Shown: positions 13,701 to 26,300, counted from the stretch's first letter. The stretch is 64,000 nucleotides of DNA from Scylla paramamosain (GCF_035594125.1 NC_087181.1:7674840-7738839), one strand, 5' to 3'. Program-made: numbers and translations. The notes: generated by a model not told the origin, from the sequence alone.

Positions 13701-16700
13701 CCTATAAAAAAACACGAAAATTGATGCAAAGCACTCTATAATGGGAAAGAAAAGGACATTGCAAGAAAAGTGTATAATGAGTGTTTTATAGTTCAAAAGA
13801 ACCACAAGGCAAAAAATGCAAAAAACTAGTGTATATGAAGAAGTTTCTTAGATACGAAAATGCTGAAACTCATGAACAACACTCTTAATTGAAAAACAGA
13901 ACAGTCTTACTAAATGCGTGTATTTTGAGTGCTTTTCACATTCTTTGTTACCAACACCCCAAATTGCATGTGAAACCAGCTTTATGTGGGAAAAAAATGA
14001 CATTACCAGAAAAATGTCTTTTGAGTGTTTTTGAGCGTGATATGCAACAAAGCAGTAAAAAGCAGAACAATCACAATACTTGGGAAAAAAACCAACTTTT
14101 ACGAAGAACTTGCCTAAATTTAAGTGTTTTTTAAATCGTTACATAGCAAAACGCTAAAACGCATGTAAAACACCTTTTATGGAGAAAGAGACTAACATTA
14201 CCAAAAATATGTATTTTGAGTGTTTTTGATAATGTTACCTATAAAAACGCTTTAATACATGTAAAGAACCCTCTGTTTGTATAAGAAAAGGACATTAAGA
14301 AAATCGTGTGTTATGAGTGTTTTTAAGTTCCTTAAGTACCAAAAAGCTAAAACTCACAAATAACACATTATAGAGAGAAAAAAAATTTTGTTATTCATCT
14401 TCATAGGTACCAAGATACCAAAATTCTGGAAAAATTCAAAGAAATTTTGTAAAAAAAAATTATTATAAAAAAAAATTTTAGCTTTTTTTTCCGGAGTTAT
14501 GTACCAAACCCTGAAGTTCATGCAAAGCCACCTATATGGAGAAATTACTCGACTTCACCAGAAACCTGTCTTTTGAGTGTTTTTTTTTAGCAATTTCAAC
14601 AATATTACTGAAAACATGTCCTTTCAGTGATTTACGTAGAAAAACGCTAAAACGGATGCAAACCAACCAATATGAAAAAATAGAATAACATTACCGATTA
14701 TATATTTTGATGTGTTTGTTACCTACAAAAAAATGCGAAAATAGATGAAACGCACTCTATATTAGGAAAGAAAAGGACATTACGAGAAATGTGTATAATG
14801 AGTGATTTATAGTTTCACAAGAACCACAAGGCAAAAAACTCAAAAACTCAAAACACCTTTTATGGACAAACAGAATAACATTACCAAAAACATGTATTTT
14901 GAGTGTTTATGATCATGTTATCTATAAAAACGCTTAAATACATGCAAAGAACTTTATGTTTGGGAAACGAAAGGACAGTACGAGAAATATGTATTATGAG
15001 TGTTTTTTAGTTCCTTAAGTACCAAAAAGCTAAAACCCACAAATAACACTCTTTATTTAGAAAAAAAATAAATCAATAAAAAATAAAAAAAAGGATTTTT
15101 ATTTTTGTTATTTTTTCTTCTTAGGTATCGAGATGCCAAAATTCTGGGAAAATTCCTGGCTATTATATGATAAAAGAAAATTATCAAAAAAGTTAATTTT
15201 AGCTTTTTTTTCGGACTGTTATATGCCAAACCCTAAAGTGCATGCAAAGCCTCTTATATGAGGAAATTAATCGACCTTAAAAGAAATCTGTCTTTTGAGT
15301 TTTTTTCAGAATGTTAGGCAACAAAACAATCAATAAATAAGGAACTCACTCTATATGGGAATACAAAAGAAAATTACTTGAAACGTGTCTTCTCAGTGTT
15401 TTACGTAGAAAAAAGCTAAAACGGATGCAAACCAACCAATATAAAAAAAATAGAAAAACATTACCAAAAAGGTATTTTGAGTGTTTTTGAGCTTGTTACC
15501 TACAAAAAACGCGAAAATTGATGCAAAGCACTCTATATTAGGAAATAAAAGGACATTGGAAGAAAAGTGTATAACGAGTGTTTTATAGTTCAAAAGAACC
15601 AAAATGCAAAAAACGCAAAAACTTGTGGATATGGAGAAGTTTTCTACATACCAAAATGCTGAAACTCATGAATAACTTTTCTAATTGAGAAAGAAAACAA
15701 CCTTACTAAATGCGTGTATTTTGAGAGCTTTTCACATTCTTAGTTACCAAAATCCCAAATTGCATGCGAAACCAGCTTTATGTGAGAAAAAAAGGACATT
15801 ACCAGAAAATGTCTTTTGAGTGGTTTTGAGCCTGATAGGCAATAAAGCAATAAAAAGCAGGGTAATCACATTACATTTTGAATAAAACCAATTTTTATCA
15901 AGAACTTGCCTTTAAGTGTTTATGAGCTCCTTATATACTAAACCGCTAAAACGCATGCAAAACAAACTTTATGGAGAAACAGAATAAAATTACCAAAAAC
16001 ATGTATTTTGAGTGTTTTTGATCATGTTATCTATAAAAACGCTTATATACATGCAAAGAACCTTATGTTTGGGAAACAAAAGGACATTACGAGAAACGTA
16101 TGTTATGAGTGTTTTTTAGTTTGTTAAGTACCAAAAACCTAAAACCCACTCTTTATTTAGAAAAATAAATAAATAAAATTTTTTTTTCTTGGTATTCATC
16201 TTCATAGGTACCAAAATGCCAAAGTTCTGGGAAAATTCAAGGCAATTATACGATAAGAGAATATTATTAAAAAAGTTGATTTTAGCTTTTTTTTTGGTTT
16301 GTTATGTACCAAACGCTAAACTGCATGCAAAACCTCCTATATAAGGAAATTAAACGACTTTACCAGAAATCTGTCTTTTGAGTGTTTTTTTTCAGCATGT
16401 TAGGCACCAAAAAGATAAATAATAAGGAACTCACTCTAGATGGGAATCCACAACAAAAATTCTGAAAACGTGTCTTCCCAGTGTTTTACGTAGAAAAACG
16501 CTAAAATGGATGCAAACCAACTAATATCAAGAAATACAAACAACATTACCAAAAAGGTATATTTTGAGTGTTTTTGAGCTTGTTACCTACAAAAAAACGT
16601 TAAAATTGATACAAAGCACTCTATATTGGGAAAGAAAGGGACATTGCGAGAAAAGTGTATAATGAGTGTATTTTTACCAGAAGTGTCTTTTAATTGATTT

Positions 16701-18710
16701 TGAACGTGTTAGGCAATGAAGTACTAAAAAGCAGGGCAATCACATTACATGGGAATAAAACCAACTTTTACCAAGAACTTGCCAATATGTGTTTTTGAGC
16801 TCCTTACATACCAAACCGCTAAAACGCATGGAAAACAAACTTTAAGGAAAAACAGAATAACATTACCAAAAATATGTATTTTGAGTGTTTTTGATCATGT
16901 TATCTATAAAAACGCTTAAATACATGCAAAAAATCCAAAATGAAAAATTAGAATAACATTACCAAAAAGGTATATTTTGAGTGTTTTTGTAATTGTTACC
17001 TATAAAAAACGCGAAAATGGATGGAAAGCACTCTATATTGGGAAGCAAAAGGACATTACGAGAAACGTATATAATGAGTGTTTTATAGTTTCACAAGAAC
17101 TACAAGGCAAAAAACGCAAAAAACTCGTGTATATACAGAAATTTCTTACATTCCAAAATGCTGAAACTCTGGAACAACACTTTTAATTGAGAAACAGAAA
17201 AATCTTATTAAATGCGTGTATTTTGAGGGCTTTTCATATCCTTAGTTATCAAAACCCCAAATTGCATGCGAAACCAGCTTTATGTGGGAAAAAAATGACA
17301 TTACCAGAAAAATGTTTTTTGAGCGTTTTTGACCGTGTTAGGCAAAAAAGCACTAAAAAGCAGGGCAATCACATTACATTGGGATAAAACCAATTTTTAA
17401 CAAGAACTTGCCTTTAAGTGTATTTGAGCTCCTTATATAGCAAAACATTAAAATGCATACAGAATACACTTTATGATGAAACAGAATAACATTACCAAAA
17501 AACGAAAGTACTTTACGAGAAACGTGTATTATGAGTGTTTTTAAGTTCATTAAGTACGAAAAAGCTAAAAGCCACAAATTACACTCCTTATTGAAAAAAA
17601 TAAATAAATAAATAAGTAAAAAAATACGATATTTTTTTTCATTCTTATTCATCTTCACAGGTAACGAGGTGGCAAAATTCGGGCAAAGTTCAGGAAATTA
17701 TACGAAATAAGAACATTATAAAAAAAGTAAATTTAGCTTTTTTTTCGGACTGTAATGAGCCAAGCCCCTAAAGTGCATGCAAAGCCACATATATGGGGAA
17801 ATTAAACGTTTTTGCCAGAAAACTATCTTATGAGTGTTTTTTCAGCATGTTAGGAACCAACACGATAAAACCCAAGGAAGTCAATCTATATAGGAATCGA
17901 AAATAAAATTACTGAAAACGTGTCTTTTTGGTGTTTTACGTAAAAAACGCTAAAACGGATGCAAACCAACCAAAATGAAGAAATATACCAAAAAGGTATA
18001 TTTTGAATGTTTTTGAAATTGTCACCTACAAAAAACGCGAAAATGGATGGAAAGCACTCTATATTAGGAAGCAAAGGACACTAAAAAGCATTTTAGGCAC
18101 CAAAACGATAAATAATATGAAAGTCAATCTATATGGATATCAAAAACAAAATTACTGGAAACGTGTCTTTTAAAAGATTTACGTAGAGAAACGCTAAAAC
18201 GGATGCAAACCAAAGAATATGAAGAAATAGAATAACATTACCAAAAAAATATATTTTGTGTGTTCTTGAGCTTGTTACATAAAAAAAAAAACGCGAAAAA
18301 GGATGCAAAGCATTCGATATAATGAAAAAAAAGAACATAACGAGAAACGTGTATAATGAGTGTTTTATAGTTTCACCAGAATCACAAGGCAAAAAAGGCA
18401 AAAACTCGACTATATGGAGAAGTTTCTAAGATACCAAAATGCTGAAACTCATGAATAAACACTCTTAATTAAGAAACAGAACAACCTTACTAAATGCGTG
18501 TATTTTGAGTGCTTTTTTTACATTTTTAGTTATCAAAACCCCAAATTCTATGCGAAACTAGCTTTATGTGGGAAAAAAATGACATTACCAAAAAAAATGT
18601 CTTTGAGTGTTTTTGAGCGTGTTAGGCAATAAAGCACTAAAAAGCAGGGCAATCACATTCCATGCGAATAAAACCATTTTTTTTCGAAGAACTTGTCTTT
18701 TAGTGTTTTT
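10768..18710 (+). repeat. Satellite array, segment 3
   Basis: Forward array with L anchors near 11278, 12360, 13431, 14503, 15225, 16307 and 17755. Regular spacing of about 1.07-1.08 kb is clearest from 12360 to 14503. Joints: part of A is lost with a microduplication at 12391-12424; a shortened A sits near 14575-14620; D is fused to H near 14850; D to late F/G near 16672; I to B near 16930; and C to A near 18080. The last joint starts the star-variant HOR that precedes inverted block 3. No gene seen. Confidence 0.88.
12391..12424 (+). repeat. Microduplication, AATATGAGAAA x3
   Basis: Three near-copies of AATATGAGAAA occur where unit L should run into unit A, and the start of A is missing. 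Paralogous HORs, for example at 34690 and 13455, have a single AATATGAGGAAATT-like motif and an intact A. The triplication and deletion are therefore derived here. Confidence 0.7.
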
Positions 18711-19098
18711 GACACGCATTTAGTAAGGTTGTTCTGTTTCTCAATTAAGAGTGTTATTCATGAGTTTCAGCATATACACGAGTTTTTTACGTTTTTTGCC
18801 TTGTGTTTTTTTTTTTTTTTTTGAACTATAAAACATTCATTATACAGTTTTCTCGCAATGTCCCTTTGTTTCCCAATATAGAGTGCTTTGTATCCATTTT
18901 CGCGTTTTTTTTAGGTAACAAGCTCAAAAACACTCAAAATATAAATTTTTGGTAATGTTTTTCTGCTTCTTGATATTGGTTGGTTTGTATCAGTTTTAGC
19001 GTTTTTCTACGTAAAACACTGAGAAGACACAAGACAAAAACACTCAAAAGACAGATTTCTGGTAAGGTCTTTAATTTCCTCATATGGGAGGCTTTGCA
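18711..19098 (-). repeat. Inverted satellite block, copy 3 (internal deletion)
   Basis: Same left and right junctions as the other inverted blocks (TTTTTGACACGCATTTAG; GGAGGCTTTGCATG then forward G). It lacks about 90 bp near 19030. There GAGAAGACAC of reversed B is joined to AAAACACTCAAAAG of reversed A, which removes the TTTGGATTCC and TTATCGTTTTG portion seen in copies 2, 4, 5 and 8. Confidence 0.85.
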
Positions 19099-21316
19099 TG
19101 TCTTTTCAGTGTTTTTGAGCGTGTTATGCAATAAAGCAGTAAAAGGCAGGACAATCACATTACATGGGAATAAAACCAAATTTTACCAAGAACTTGCCTT
19201 TAAGTGTTTTTGAGCTCGTTATATACAAAAACGCTGAAACGCATGCAAAACACACTTTATGGAGAAAGAGAATAATATTACCAAAAACATATATTTTGGG
19301 TGTTTTTGATCATGTTACCAATAAAAACGCTTAAATACATGCAAAGAATCCTATATTTGGGAAACGAACGGACTTTACGAGAAACGTGTATTATGAGTGT
19401 TTTTAATATCATTATTTACCAAAAAGCTAAAAGCCACAAATAACACTCTTTACTGAGAAAAAAAAAAAATAAAAAAATGCGATATTTTTTTCTTTCTTTT
19501 TCATCTTCACAGGTACCGAGATGCCAAAATTTGGGCAAAATTCAGAAAATTATCAGTCAATTATCCAAAAAGTTATTTTTAGCTTTTTTTTTTTTGTACT
19601 GTTATGTACCAAACCCTAAAGTTCATGCAAAGCCACCTATATGGGGAAATTAAACGTCTTTGCCAAAAAAATGTCTTATGAGTGTTTTTCAGCTTGTTAG
19701 GCACCTTAACGGTAAATAACATGCATGTCACTCTATATCGGAATCTAAAACAAAATTACTGAAAACGTGTCTTTTCAGTGTTTTATGTAGAAAAACGGAT
19801 GCAAATAACCAATAAGAAGAAATAAAATAACATTACCAAAAAGTACATTTTGAGTGTTTTTGAGTTTCTTACCTACAAAAAACGCGAAAATCGATGCAAA
19901 ACACTCCCTATTGGAAAAGAAAATGACATTATGAGAAATGTGTATAATGAGTGTCTTATTATTTTTGAGTAAATGAACTTCTGGTTCACAAGAACCACAA
20001 GGCAAAAAACGCAAAAACTCGTGTATATGAAGAAGTTTCTTAGATACCAAAATACTGAAACTCATGAATAACAATATTAATTGAGAAACAGAACAACCTT
20101 ACCTAATGCGTGTATTTTGAGTGTTTTTCACATTCTTAGCAAAACACCAAATAGCACGCGAAACAATGTTGGAAAAAAATGACATTACCAGAAGTGTCTT
20201 TTGAGTGTTTTTGAGCGTGTTAGGCAATAAATCACAAAAAAAAAAAAAAAAAACAGGGCAATCACATTACATGGGAATAAAACCAACTTTTACGAAGAAC
20301 TTACCTTGAAGTATTTTTGACCTTACAAACCAAAACGCTAAAACGCATGCAAAAAACTCCTTTATGGAAAAGCAGAATAACATTACTAAAAAAAATGTGT
20401 TTTAAGTGTTTTTGGTCACGTTACCTATAAAAACGCTTAAATACATGCAAAGAATCCTATGCTTGGGAAACGAAAGGACATTACGAGAAACGTGTATTAG
20501 GACCGTTTTTAAGTTCCTTAAGTACCAAAACGTTAAAAACCACAAATAACACTCTTTATAGAGAAAAAAAAATAAATAAAAAAATAGCCTTTTTTTATAT
20601 TGATTTTCATAGGTACCAATATGCCAAAATTCTGCCAAAATTAAGGGAATTTATGTGGAAAAAAGAACATTATCAAAAAAGTTAAATATAGCTTTTTTTT
20701 CGGATTTTATGTACGAAACTCTAAAGTGCATGCAACCTATATAAGGAAGTTAAACGACTTTACCAGAAACCTGTCTTTTCAGTGTTTTTCAGCATGTTAG
20801 GCACCAAAACGATAAATAATATGGAAGTCAGTCAATATGTGAATCCAAAACAAAATTACTGAAAACGTGTCTTTTCAGTGTTTTACGTAGAAAAACGCTA
20901 AAAAGGATGCAAACCAACAAATATGAAGAAATGGAATAACATTACCAAAAAGTGTTTTTGAGCTTTTTACCTACAAAAAACGCGCAAATGGATGGAAAGC
21001 AGTCTATATTGGGAAGGAAAAGGACATTACTAGAAACGTGTATAATGAGTGTTTTATAGTTTCACAAGAACCACAAGGCAAAAAACACAAAAACTTGTGT
21101 ATATAGAGAAGTTTCCTACATACCAAAACGCTAAAACTCATGAATAACACTTTTAATTGAAAAACAAAACTACCTTACCAAATGTGGGTATTTTGAGTGT
21201 TTTTCACATTCTTAGTTACGAAAATCCCAAATTACATGCGATACTAGCTTTATGTGGGAAAAAAATGACATTACCAGAAAAGTGTCTGAGTGTTTTTGAG
21301 CGTTATATGCAACAAA
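19099..21316 (+). repeat. Satellite array, segment 4 (to RTE-like insertion)
   Basis: Forward array with L anchors near 19607 and 20709, one regular HOR of about 1.1 kb apart. An A homopolymer interrupts unit G near 20236-20254. The segment ends within unit G at the left target-site duplication of the LINE insertion. From about 20641 it is the counterpart of the array starting at 41173. No gene seen. Confidence 0.88.
21305..21316 (+). repeat. Left target-site duplication of RTE-like LINE
   Basis: ATATGCAACAAA is part of satellite unit G and is repeated exactly at 23315-23326 on the other side of the insertion. The flanking bases differ (T before this copy, A before the right copy), so the duplication is 12 bp. 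The uninterrupted form ATATGCAACAAAACACTAAA occurs at about 41836. Confidence 0.9.
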
Positions 21317-21382
21317 CCGCGACGGTTCATGGGCCTACTCCACATGAACAAGGAACTGTGTAACTTTGAAAAAGTGTCGCGG
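21317..21382 (+). other. Predicted paired 5' end of the RTE-like element
   Basis: The first seven bases of the element, CCGCGAC (21317-21323), are complementary to GTCGCGG (21376-21382). Between them, GTTCATG (21325-21331) can pair with CATGAAC (21343-21349). CCTACT (21334-21339) is complementary to AGTAGG (21415-21420), although that alternative would compete with the inner hairpin's loop. Stable structure at the extreme 5' end occurs in several LINE clades that carry HDV-like self-cleaving ribozymes. I could not fit that fold convincingly, so only the pairing is claimed. Confidence 0.45.
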
Positions 21383-21609
21383 CTTACCCTAACCTGCAGG
21401 CTTGCCCGGGGACTAGTAGGAGATTCCCTGTAACCAGTTGGGGGCAATAAGCAGCAGGAAAGGACTAATTAACAGTTCCGAAGAGCCAAGATAGGCCTAG
21501 CAAACCACTGGTGTTACAGAAACGCAGAACGTGCCTCGGAATCGGACTGACCAAAGGGTAACGAAACCGGAATGGAACTGGACATGAAAATAGGAAACAA
21601 AAGACAATA

Positions 21610-21794
21610 AAGATTGCAACGATAAACTTGGCAACATTCAAGGATAAAGAAAAGGAAATAATAGAGATGATGAAGGAAAGAAAGCTGGAAATCGTTGGAT
21701 TATGTGAAACTAGAATCAAAGGGAAAGGAGAAAAAAACATTACATGAAAATTATAAGATCATATATAGTGGTAATGAGGATGGAAGACATGGGA
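21610..21794 (+). pseudogene. Endonuclease (APE-type) N-terminal remnant of RTE-like LINE
   Basis: In the frame starting at 21610 the sequence reads KIATINLATF... and then LEIVGLCETRIKG. This matches the opening of the apurinic-type endonuclease of RTE elements, where a TWNV-like strand is followed by a LCETR or LSETR strand with the catalytic Glu. A frame change at the seven-A run 21731-21737 moves the continuation, HENYKIIYSGNEDGRHG, into another frame. After RHG (about 21794) the text jumps to the linker before the reverse transcriptase. The rest of the endonuclease, including the expected D-x-N and S-D-H motifs, is absent. The usual Trp of the TWN motif is also replaced. The remnant cannot be catalytic. 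Confidence 0.7.
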
Positions 21795-23274
21795 TCAGTA
21801 TAGAGGAAGTGAAGGAGGCACTAAAGAAGATGAGAAGCGGCAAAGCCCCAGGGGACGACGAGCTCCCTATAGAGCTATTTAAAGCTGCCGGAGAAGAATG
21901 TGTAGAGTGGATGAGGTACATTTTCAGTAATGCATGGAAAGAGGAGAAAGTGCCCCATGACTGGCACAGAGCAATAGTATGTCCAATATATAAGAAAGGT
22001 AGTAAAACAGATTGTGCAAATTATAGAGGTATATCCCTGTTATCTCATGTTGGAAAATTGTATGAAAGAATAGTTGAGAAAAGATTAAGAACCTGTGTCG
22101 AGGAGAAACTAGGAATATGGCAGTATGGTTTCAGGCCCAATAGGAGCACGACATATCTAGTGTTCACTTTAAAGATGATAATGGAGAAGAATTGGGAGTG
22201 GAGCATTGATAAATATGTGGCTTTTATAGATCTGGAAAAAGCCTTTGATAGAATTAGAAGAGATTGCTTGTGGAGAGTCTTACAACATCAAGACTACGGC
22301 ATAAACTCTAAACTGATACGAGTTATTAAGAGTATAAGAACACAGAGAGCAGAGTCAAGAACAGAGTGCTGGAGAGTGAATGGTTTAGCATTAAGAAAGG
22401 AGTGAGACAAGGGGGAGTGCTCTCTCCTTTGCTATTCATTATATACATGGACAGATGCCTGAAGGAAGTGTGTGTAAGGGAGGATAAAGAGATCACGCTG
22501 GCCTATGCAGACGATGTCGCTGTCATGACAGGAAGCCAACAAGATCTTCAAGAGGCCATGACAAGATGGAATGATGTCTTAAATAGGGAAGGAATGAGAA
22601 TGAACAAACAAAAAACTGAAATAATGAAAGTTGGCAGAATAAAGGAGGAATGTAATATTTACATAGAAAACGTTAAACTGAAGCAGACCGACAAATTTTG
22701 TTATCTAGGAGTACTTTTCGACGAGGAAAACAGACAGAATATAGAAATTTTAAATAGAATACAGAAGTACAATGCAAATGTCAGTGCATTGTATCCCATA
22801 CTTAATGATAAAAATATTCCAACAAAAGCTAAAACCATAATATTTACAACAATACTAAGACCAGTACTTCTATATGGGTCAGAAACTTGGACACTGACAA
22901 CAAGAACATCTTCACAAATACAAGCAGCAGAAATGAGAGTTCTGAGAATGATCCGAGGTGTGACCAGACTTGATAGAATTAGAAATGAAGAAACCAGAGA
23001 GAGATTAGGGATAACATCTGTACTGAAGATAATTGAAAAGAACAAATTGACATGGTATGAACATGTCCAAAGAATGGAAGATACAAGATACGCAAGGAAG
23101 TTTCTGGAATGGGTTCCTCTAGGCAGGAGGCCGGTGGGACGACCTAGGAAGCGATGGATGCAGGGAGTTGAAGAAGCTGCTGAACGAAGAGGAAGAAATC
23201 TACAAGAAATAACCAGAGATGAGGATTTCATGGATAGAGACCTTTGGAGAAGATTCGTAGAGGCCGGACACTGA
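21795..23274 (+). pseudogene. Reverse transcriptase of RTE-like LINE, frameshifted
   Basis: Two overlapping open frames together cover one RT domain. The first (to 22405) has ISIEEVKEALKKM, SGKAPGDDELPIELF, CPIYKKGSKTDCANYRGIS, QYGFRPNRST and FIDLEKAFDR, with the first catalytic Asp. The second (from about 22366 to the stop at 23272-23274) has GVRQGGVLSPLLF, LAYADDVAVMT with the catalytic Asp pair, and the tail LLYGSETWTLT, QAAEMRVLRMIRGVTR and GRRPVGRPRKRWMQ. The switch between frames falls around 22330-22380, just before SEWFSIKKGVRQG. All core RT motifs survive, but no single frame encodes them. It would have primed reverse transcription of the element's RNA at a chromosomal nick. It lies directly after the truncated endonuclease. 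Confidence 0.85.
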
Positions 23275-23314
23275 CAGGCATTGCCTACCTTGCGTCTGGT
23301 GAGAGAGATGAGAA

Positions 23315-23326
23315 ATATGCAACAAA
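23315..23326 (+). repeat. Right target-site duplication of RTE-like LINE
   Basis: An exact second copy of ATATGCAACAAA. The satellite resumes mid-unit G with ACACTAAAAAGCAGAACAATC, so removing the insertion plus one duplicate restores an uninterrupted G unit. Confidence 0.9.
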
Positions 23327-26300
23327 ACACTAAAAAGCAGAACAATCACATTACATTGGAATAAAACCAAATTTTACGAAGAACTTGCCTTTAAGTGTTT
23401 TTTTAACTCCTTACATACCAAAACGCTAAACGCATGCAAAGCAACCTTTATGGAGAAACGGAATAACATTACCAAAAAACATGTATTTTGAGTTTTTTTG
23501 ATCATGTTACCTATAAAATCGCTTAAATACATGCAAAGAACCCTATGTTTCTGAAACAAAAGGACATTACGAAAATCGTGTATTATGGGTATTTTTAAGT
23601 TCCTAAAGTACCAAAAATCTAAAACCCACAAATTTTCTCTTTATAAAGAGAAAAAAAAAACAATTAGAAAAAATAGATTTTTTTTTGTTATTCATCTTCA
23701 TAGGTACCGATATGCCAAAATTCTGAGAAAATTCAGGGAAATTATGTAAAAAAAAAACATTAAAAAAATAATTTATGTAGTTATGAAAAAATTATGTGAA
23801 TTATGTGAAAAAAAAACATAAAAAAAAAATAATTTATGTAGTTATGAGTTATGTACGAAACCCGGAAGTGCATGCAAAGCCACCTATATGGGGAAATTAC
23901 ACGACTTTACAAGAAACGTGTCATTGGGTGTTTTCAGCAATTTCAACAATATTACTGAAAACGTGTCTTTTCAGTTTTAGCGTAGAACGCTAAATGGATG
24001 CAAACCAACCAATATGAAGATATAGAATAACATTACAAAAAAGTTGTGTTTTTGAGCTTGTTACCTACAAAAAAACGCAAAAATGAATGGAAAGCAGTCT
24101 ATATTGGGAAACAAAAGGATATTACATGAAAATTTTATAATTAATGTTTTAATAGTTTTTAAGAACCATATGGCAAAAAACGCAAAAACTCGTATATATG
24201 GAGAAGTTTCTTAAATACCAAAATGATGAAACTCATGAATAATACTCTTAATTTAAAAACAGAACAATCATAGGAAATGAGTGTATTTTGAGTGTTTTTT
24301 TTTTCACATTCTTAGTGGTCCAACCCCAAATTACATGCGAAACTGTAGAAAAAAATGAAATCACTAGAAAAGTAACTTTTTAGTGTTTTTCAGCGTGTTA
24401 GGCAATAAAGGACTAAAAAGCAGGGCAATCACATTACATGGGAATATAACAAACTTTTACCAAGAACTTGCCTTTAAGTTTTTTTGAGCTCCTTACATAC
24501 CAAAACGCTAAAACCCATGCAAAACACCATTTATGGAAAAATAACATTATCAAAAACATGTATTTTGAGTGTTTTTGAGCTTGTTACCAATAAAAACGCT
24601 TAAATACATGCAAAGAACCCTATGTTTGAGAATGAAAGGACATTACGACGAATGTGTATTATGAGTGTTTATTAGTTCCTTAAGTACCAAAAAGCTAAAA
24701 CCCACAAATAAAAAATTAAAAAAATAGGATTTTTGTTTTTTTTGTTATTCATCTTCATAGGTACCGAGATACCAAAATTCTGGGAAAATTCAGGGCAATC
24801 ATATGATAAAACAATATTATCAAAAAAGTTAATTTCAGCTTTTTTTTTCGGACTGTTATGTACCAAACCCTAAAGTGCATGCAAAGCACTTTGCATGAGG
24901 AAGTTAAACGACCTTACCAGAAATCTATGTTTTGAGTGTTATTTTTTACCATGTTAGGCACTAAAACGATAAATAATAAGGAACTCACTCTATATGGGAA
25001 TCCAAAACAAAGTTACTGAAAACGTGTCTTCTCAGTGTTTTACGTAGAAAAACGCTAAAACGGATAAAAAACAACCAATATCAAGAAATAGAGAAACGTT
25101 ACTAAAAAGGTATATTTTGAGTGTTTTTGAGCTTGTTACCTACAAAAAACGCGAAAATTGATGCAAAGCAATCTACATTGGGAAAGAAAAGGACATTGCA
25201 AGAAAAGTGTATAATAAGTGTTTTATAGTTCAAAAGAACCACAAGGCAAATAACACAAAATCTCGTGTATATGGAGAGGTTTCCTAGATACAAAAATGCT
25301 AAAACTCATGTAAAACACTCCTAATTGAGAAACAGAACAACCTTAATAAATGCATGTATTTTGAGTGCTTTTCACATTCATAGTTACCAAAACCCCAAAT
25401 TGCATGCGAAAATAGATTTCTGGGAAAAAAAAATGACTTTACCAGAAAAGTGCCTTTTGAGTGTTTTTTAGTGTGATAGGCAATAAAGCACTAAAAAGGA
25501 GGGCAATCACAAGAATTTGTCTTAAAGTGTTTTTCAGCTCCTTATATACCAAAAAACTAAAACGCATGCAAAGCACTCTTTATGGTTAAACAATAACATT
25601 ACCAAAAACATGTATTTTGAGTGGTTTTTGATCATGTTACCAATAAAAACGCTTAAATACATGTAAAAAACACTATTTTTGGGAAATGAAAGGATATTAC
25701 GAGAAACGTGTATGAATAGTGTTTTTAAGTTCATTAATTACCAAAAAGCTAAAAGCCACAAATAACACACTTTATTAAGAAACAATAAATAAATAAAAAA
25801 AAATGATTTTTTTTTCTATCTTATTCATCTTCACAGGTACCGAGACGCCAAAATTCGGGCAAAATTAAGGAAATTATGTGAAATAAAAATATTATCAAAA
25901 AAGTTAAATTTACCTTTTTTTTCGGACCAAACCCCCTTAAGTGCATGCAAAGCCACTTATATGGGGAAATTAAACGTCTTTGCAAGAAAACGGTCTTATG
26001 AGTGTTTTTCAGCATCTTAGCAACCAACACGATAAAACCCAAGGAAGTCAATCTATATGAGAATCCAAAACAAAATTACTGAAAACGTGTCTTTTCGGTG
26101 TTTTACGTAGAAAAACGCTAAAACGGATGGAAACCAACCAGTATGAAGAAATAAAATAACATTACCAAAAAAGGTATATTTTGAGTGTTTTTGAAATTGT
26201 TACCTACAAAAAAAGCGAAAATGGATGGAAAGCACTCTATATTGGGAAGCAAAAGGAGATTACGAGAAACATGTATAATGAGTGTTTTATAGTTTCACAA

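Larger units (their letters stand above)
21317..23314 (+). mobile_element. RTE-like non-LTR retrotransposon, internally deleted
   Basis: This is a 2.0-kb insertion with base composition unlike the surrounding AT-rich satellite, bounded by an exact 12-bp duplication. It contains about 290 bp of 5' leader, the start of an endonuclease domain, and then directly a reverse-transcriptase domain. The RT shows the motifs YVAFIDLEKAFD, GVRQGGVLSP and YADD. A C-terminal tail has a GSETWTLT motif and a GRRPVGRPRKRW motif. The 3' untranslated part is only about 40 bp and has no long poly-A. The combination of a CETR-type endonuclease, this RT tail and a very short 3' end fits RTE-clade elements from family knowledge; clade assignment is an inference. 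The coding region has at least two frameshifts and a large deletion, so this copy is not autonomous. Confidence 0.85.

Noticed and set aside
22701..23314. Poly-A or long tandem tail at the 3' end of the RTE-like LINE.
   Set aside because: The element ends GGTGAGAGAGATGAGAA with no A-run. The right duplication follows directly.
22701..23345. A 214-codon open frame on the minus strand inside the RTE-like element.
   Set aside because: It is the antisense shadow of the reverse-transcriptase frame and has no recognisable motif of its own.
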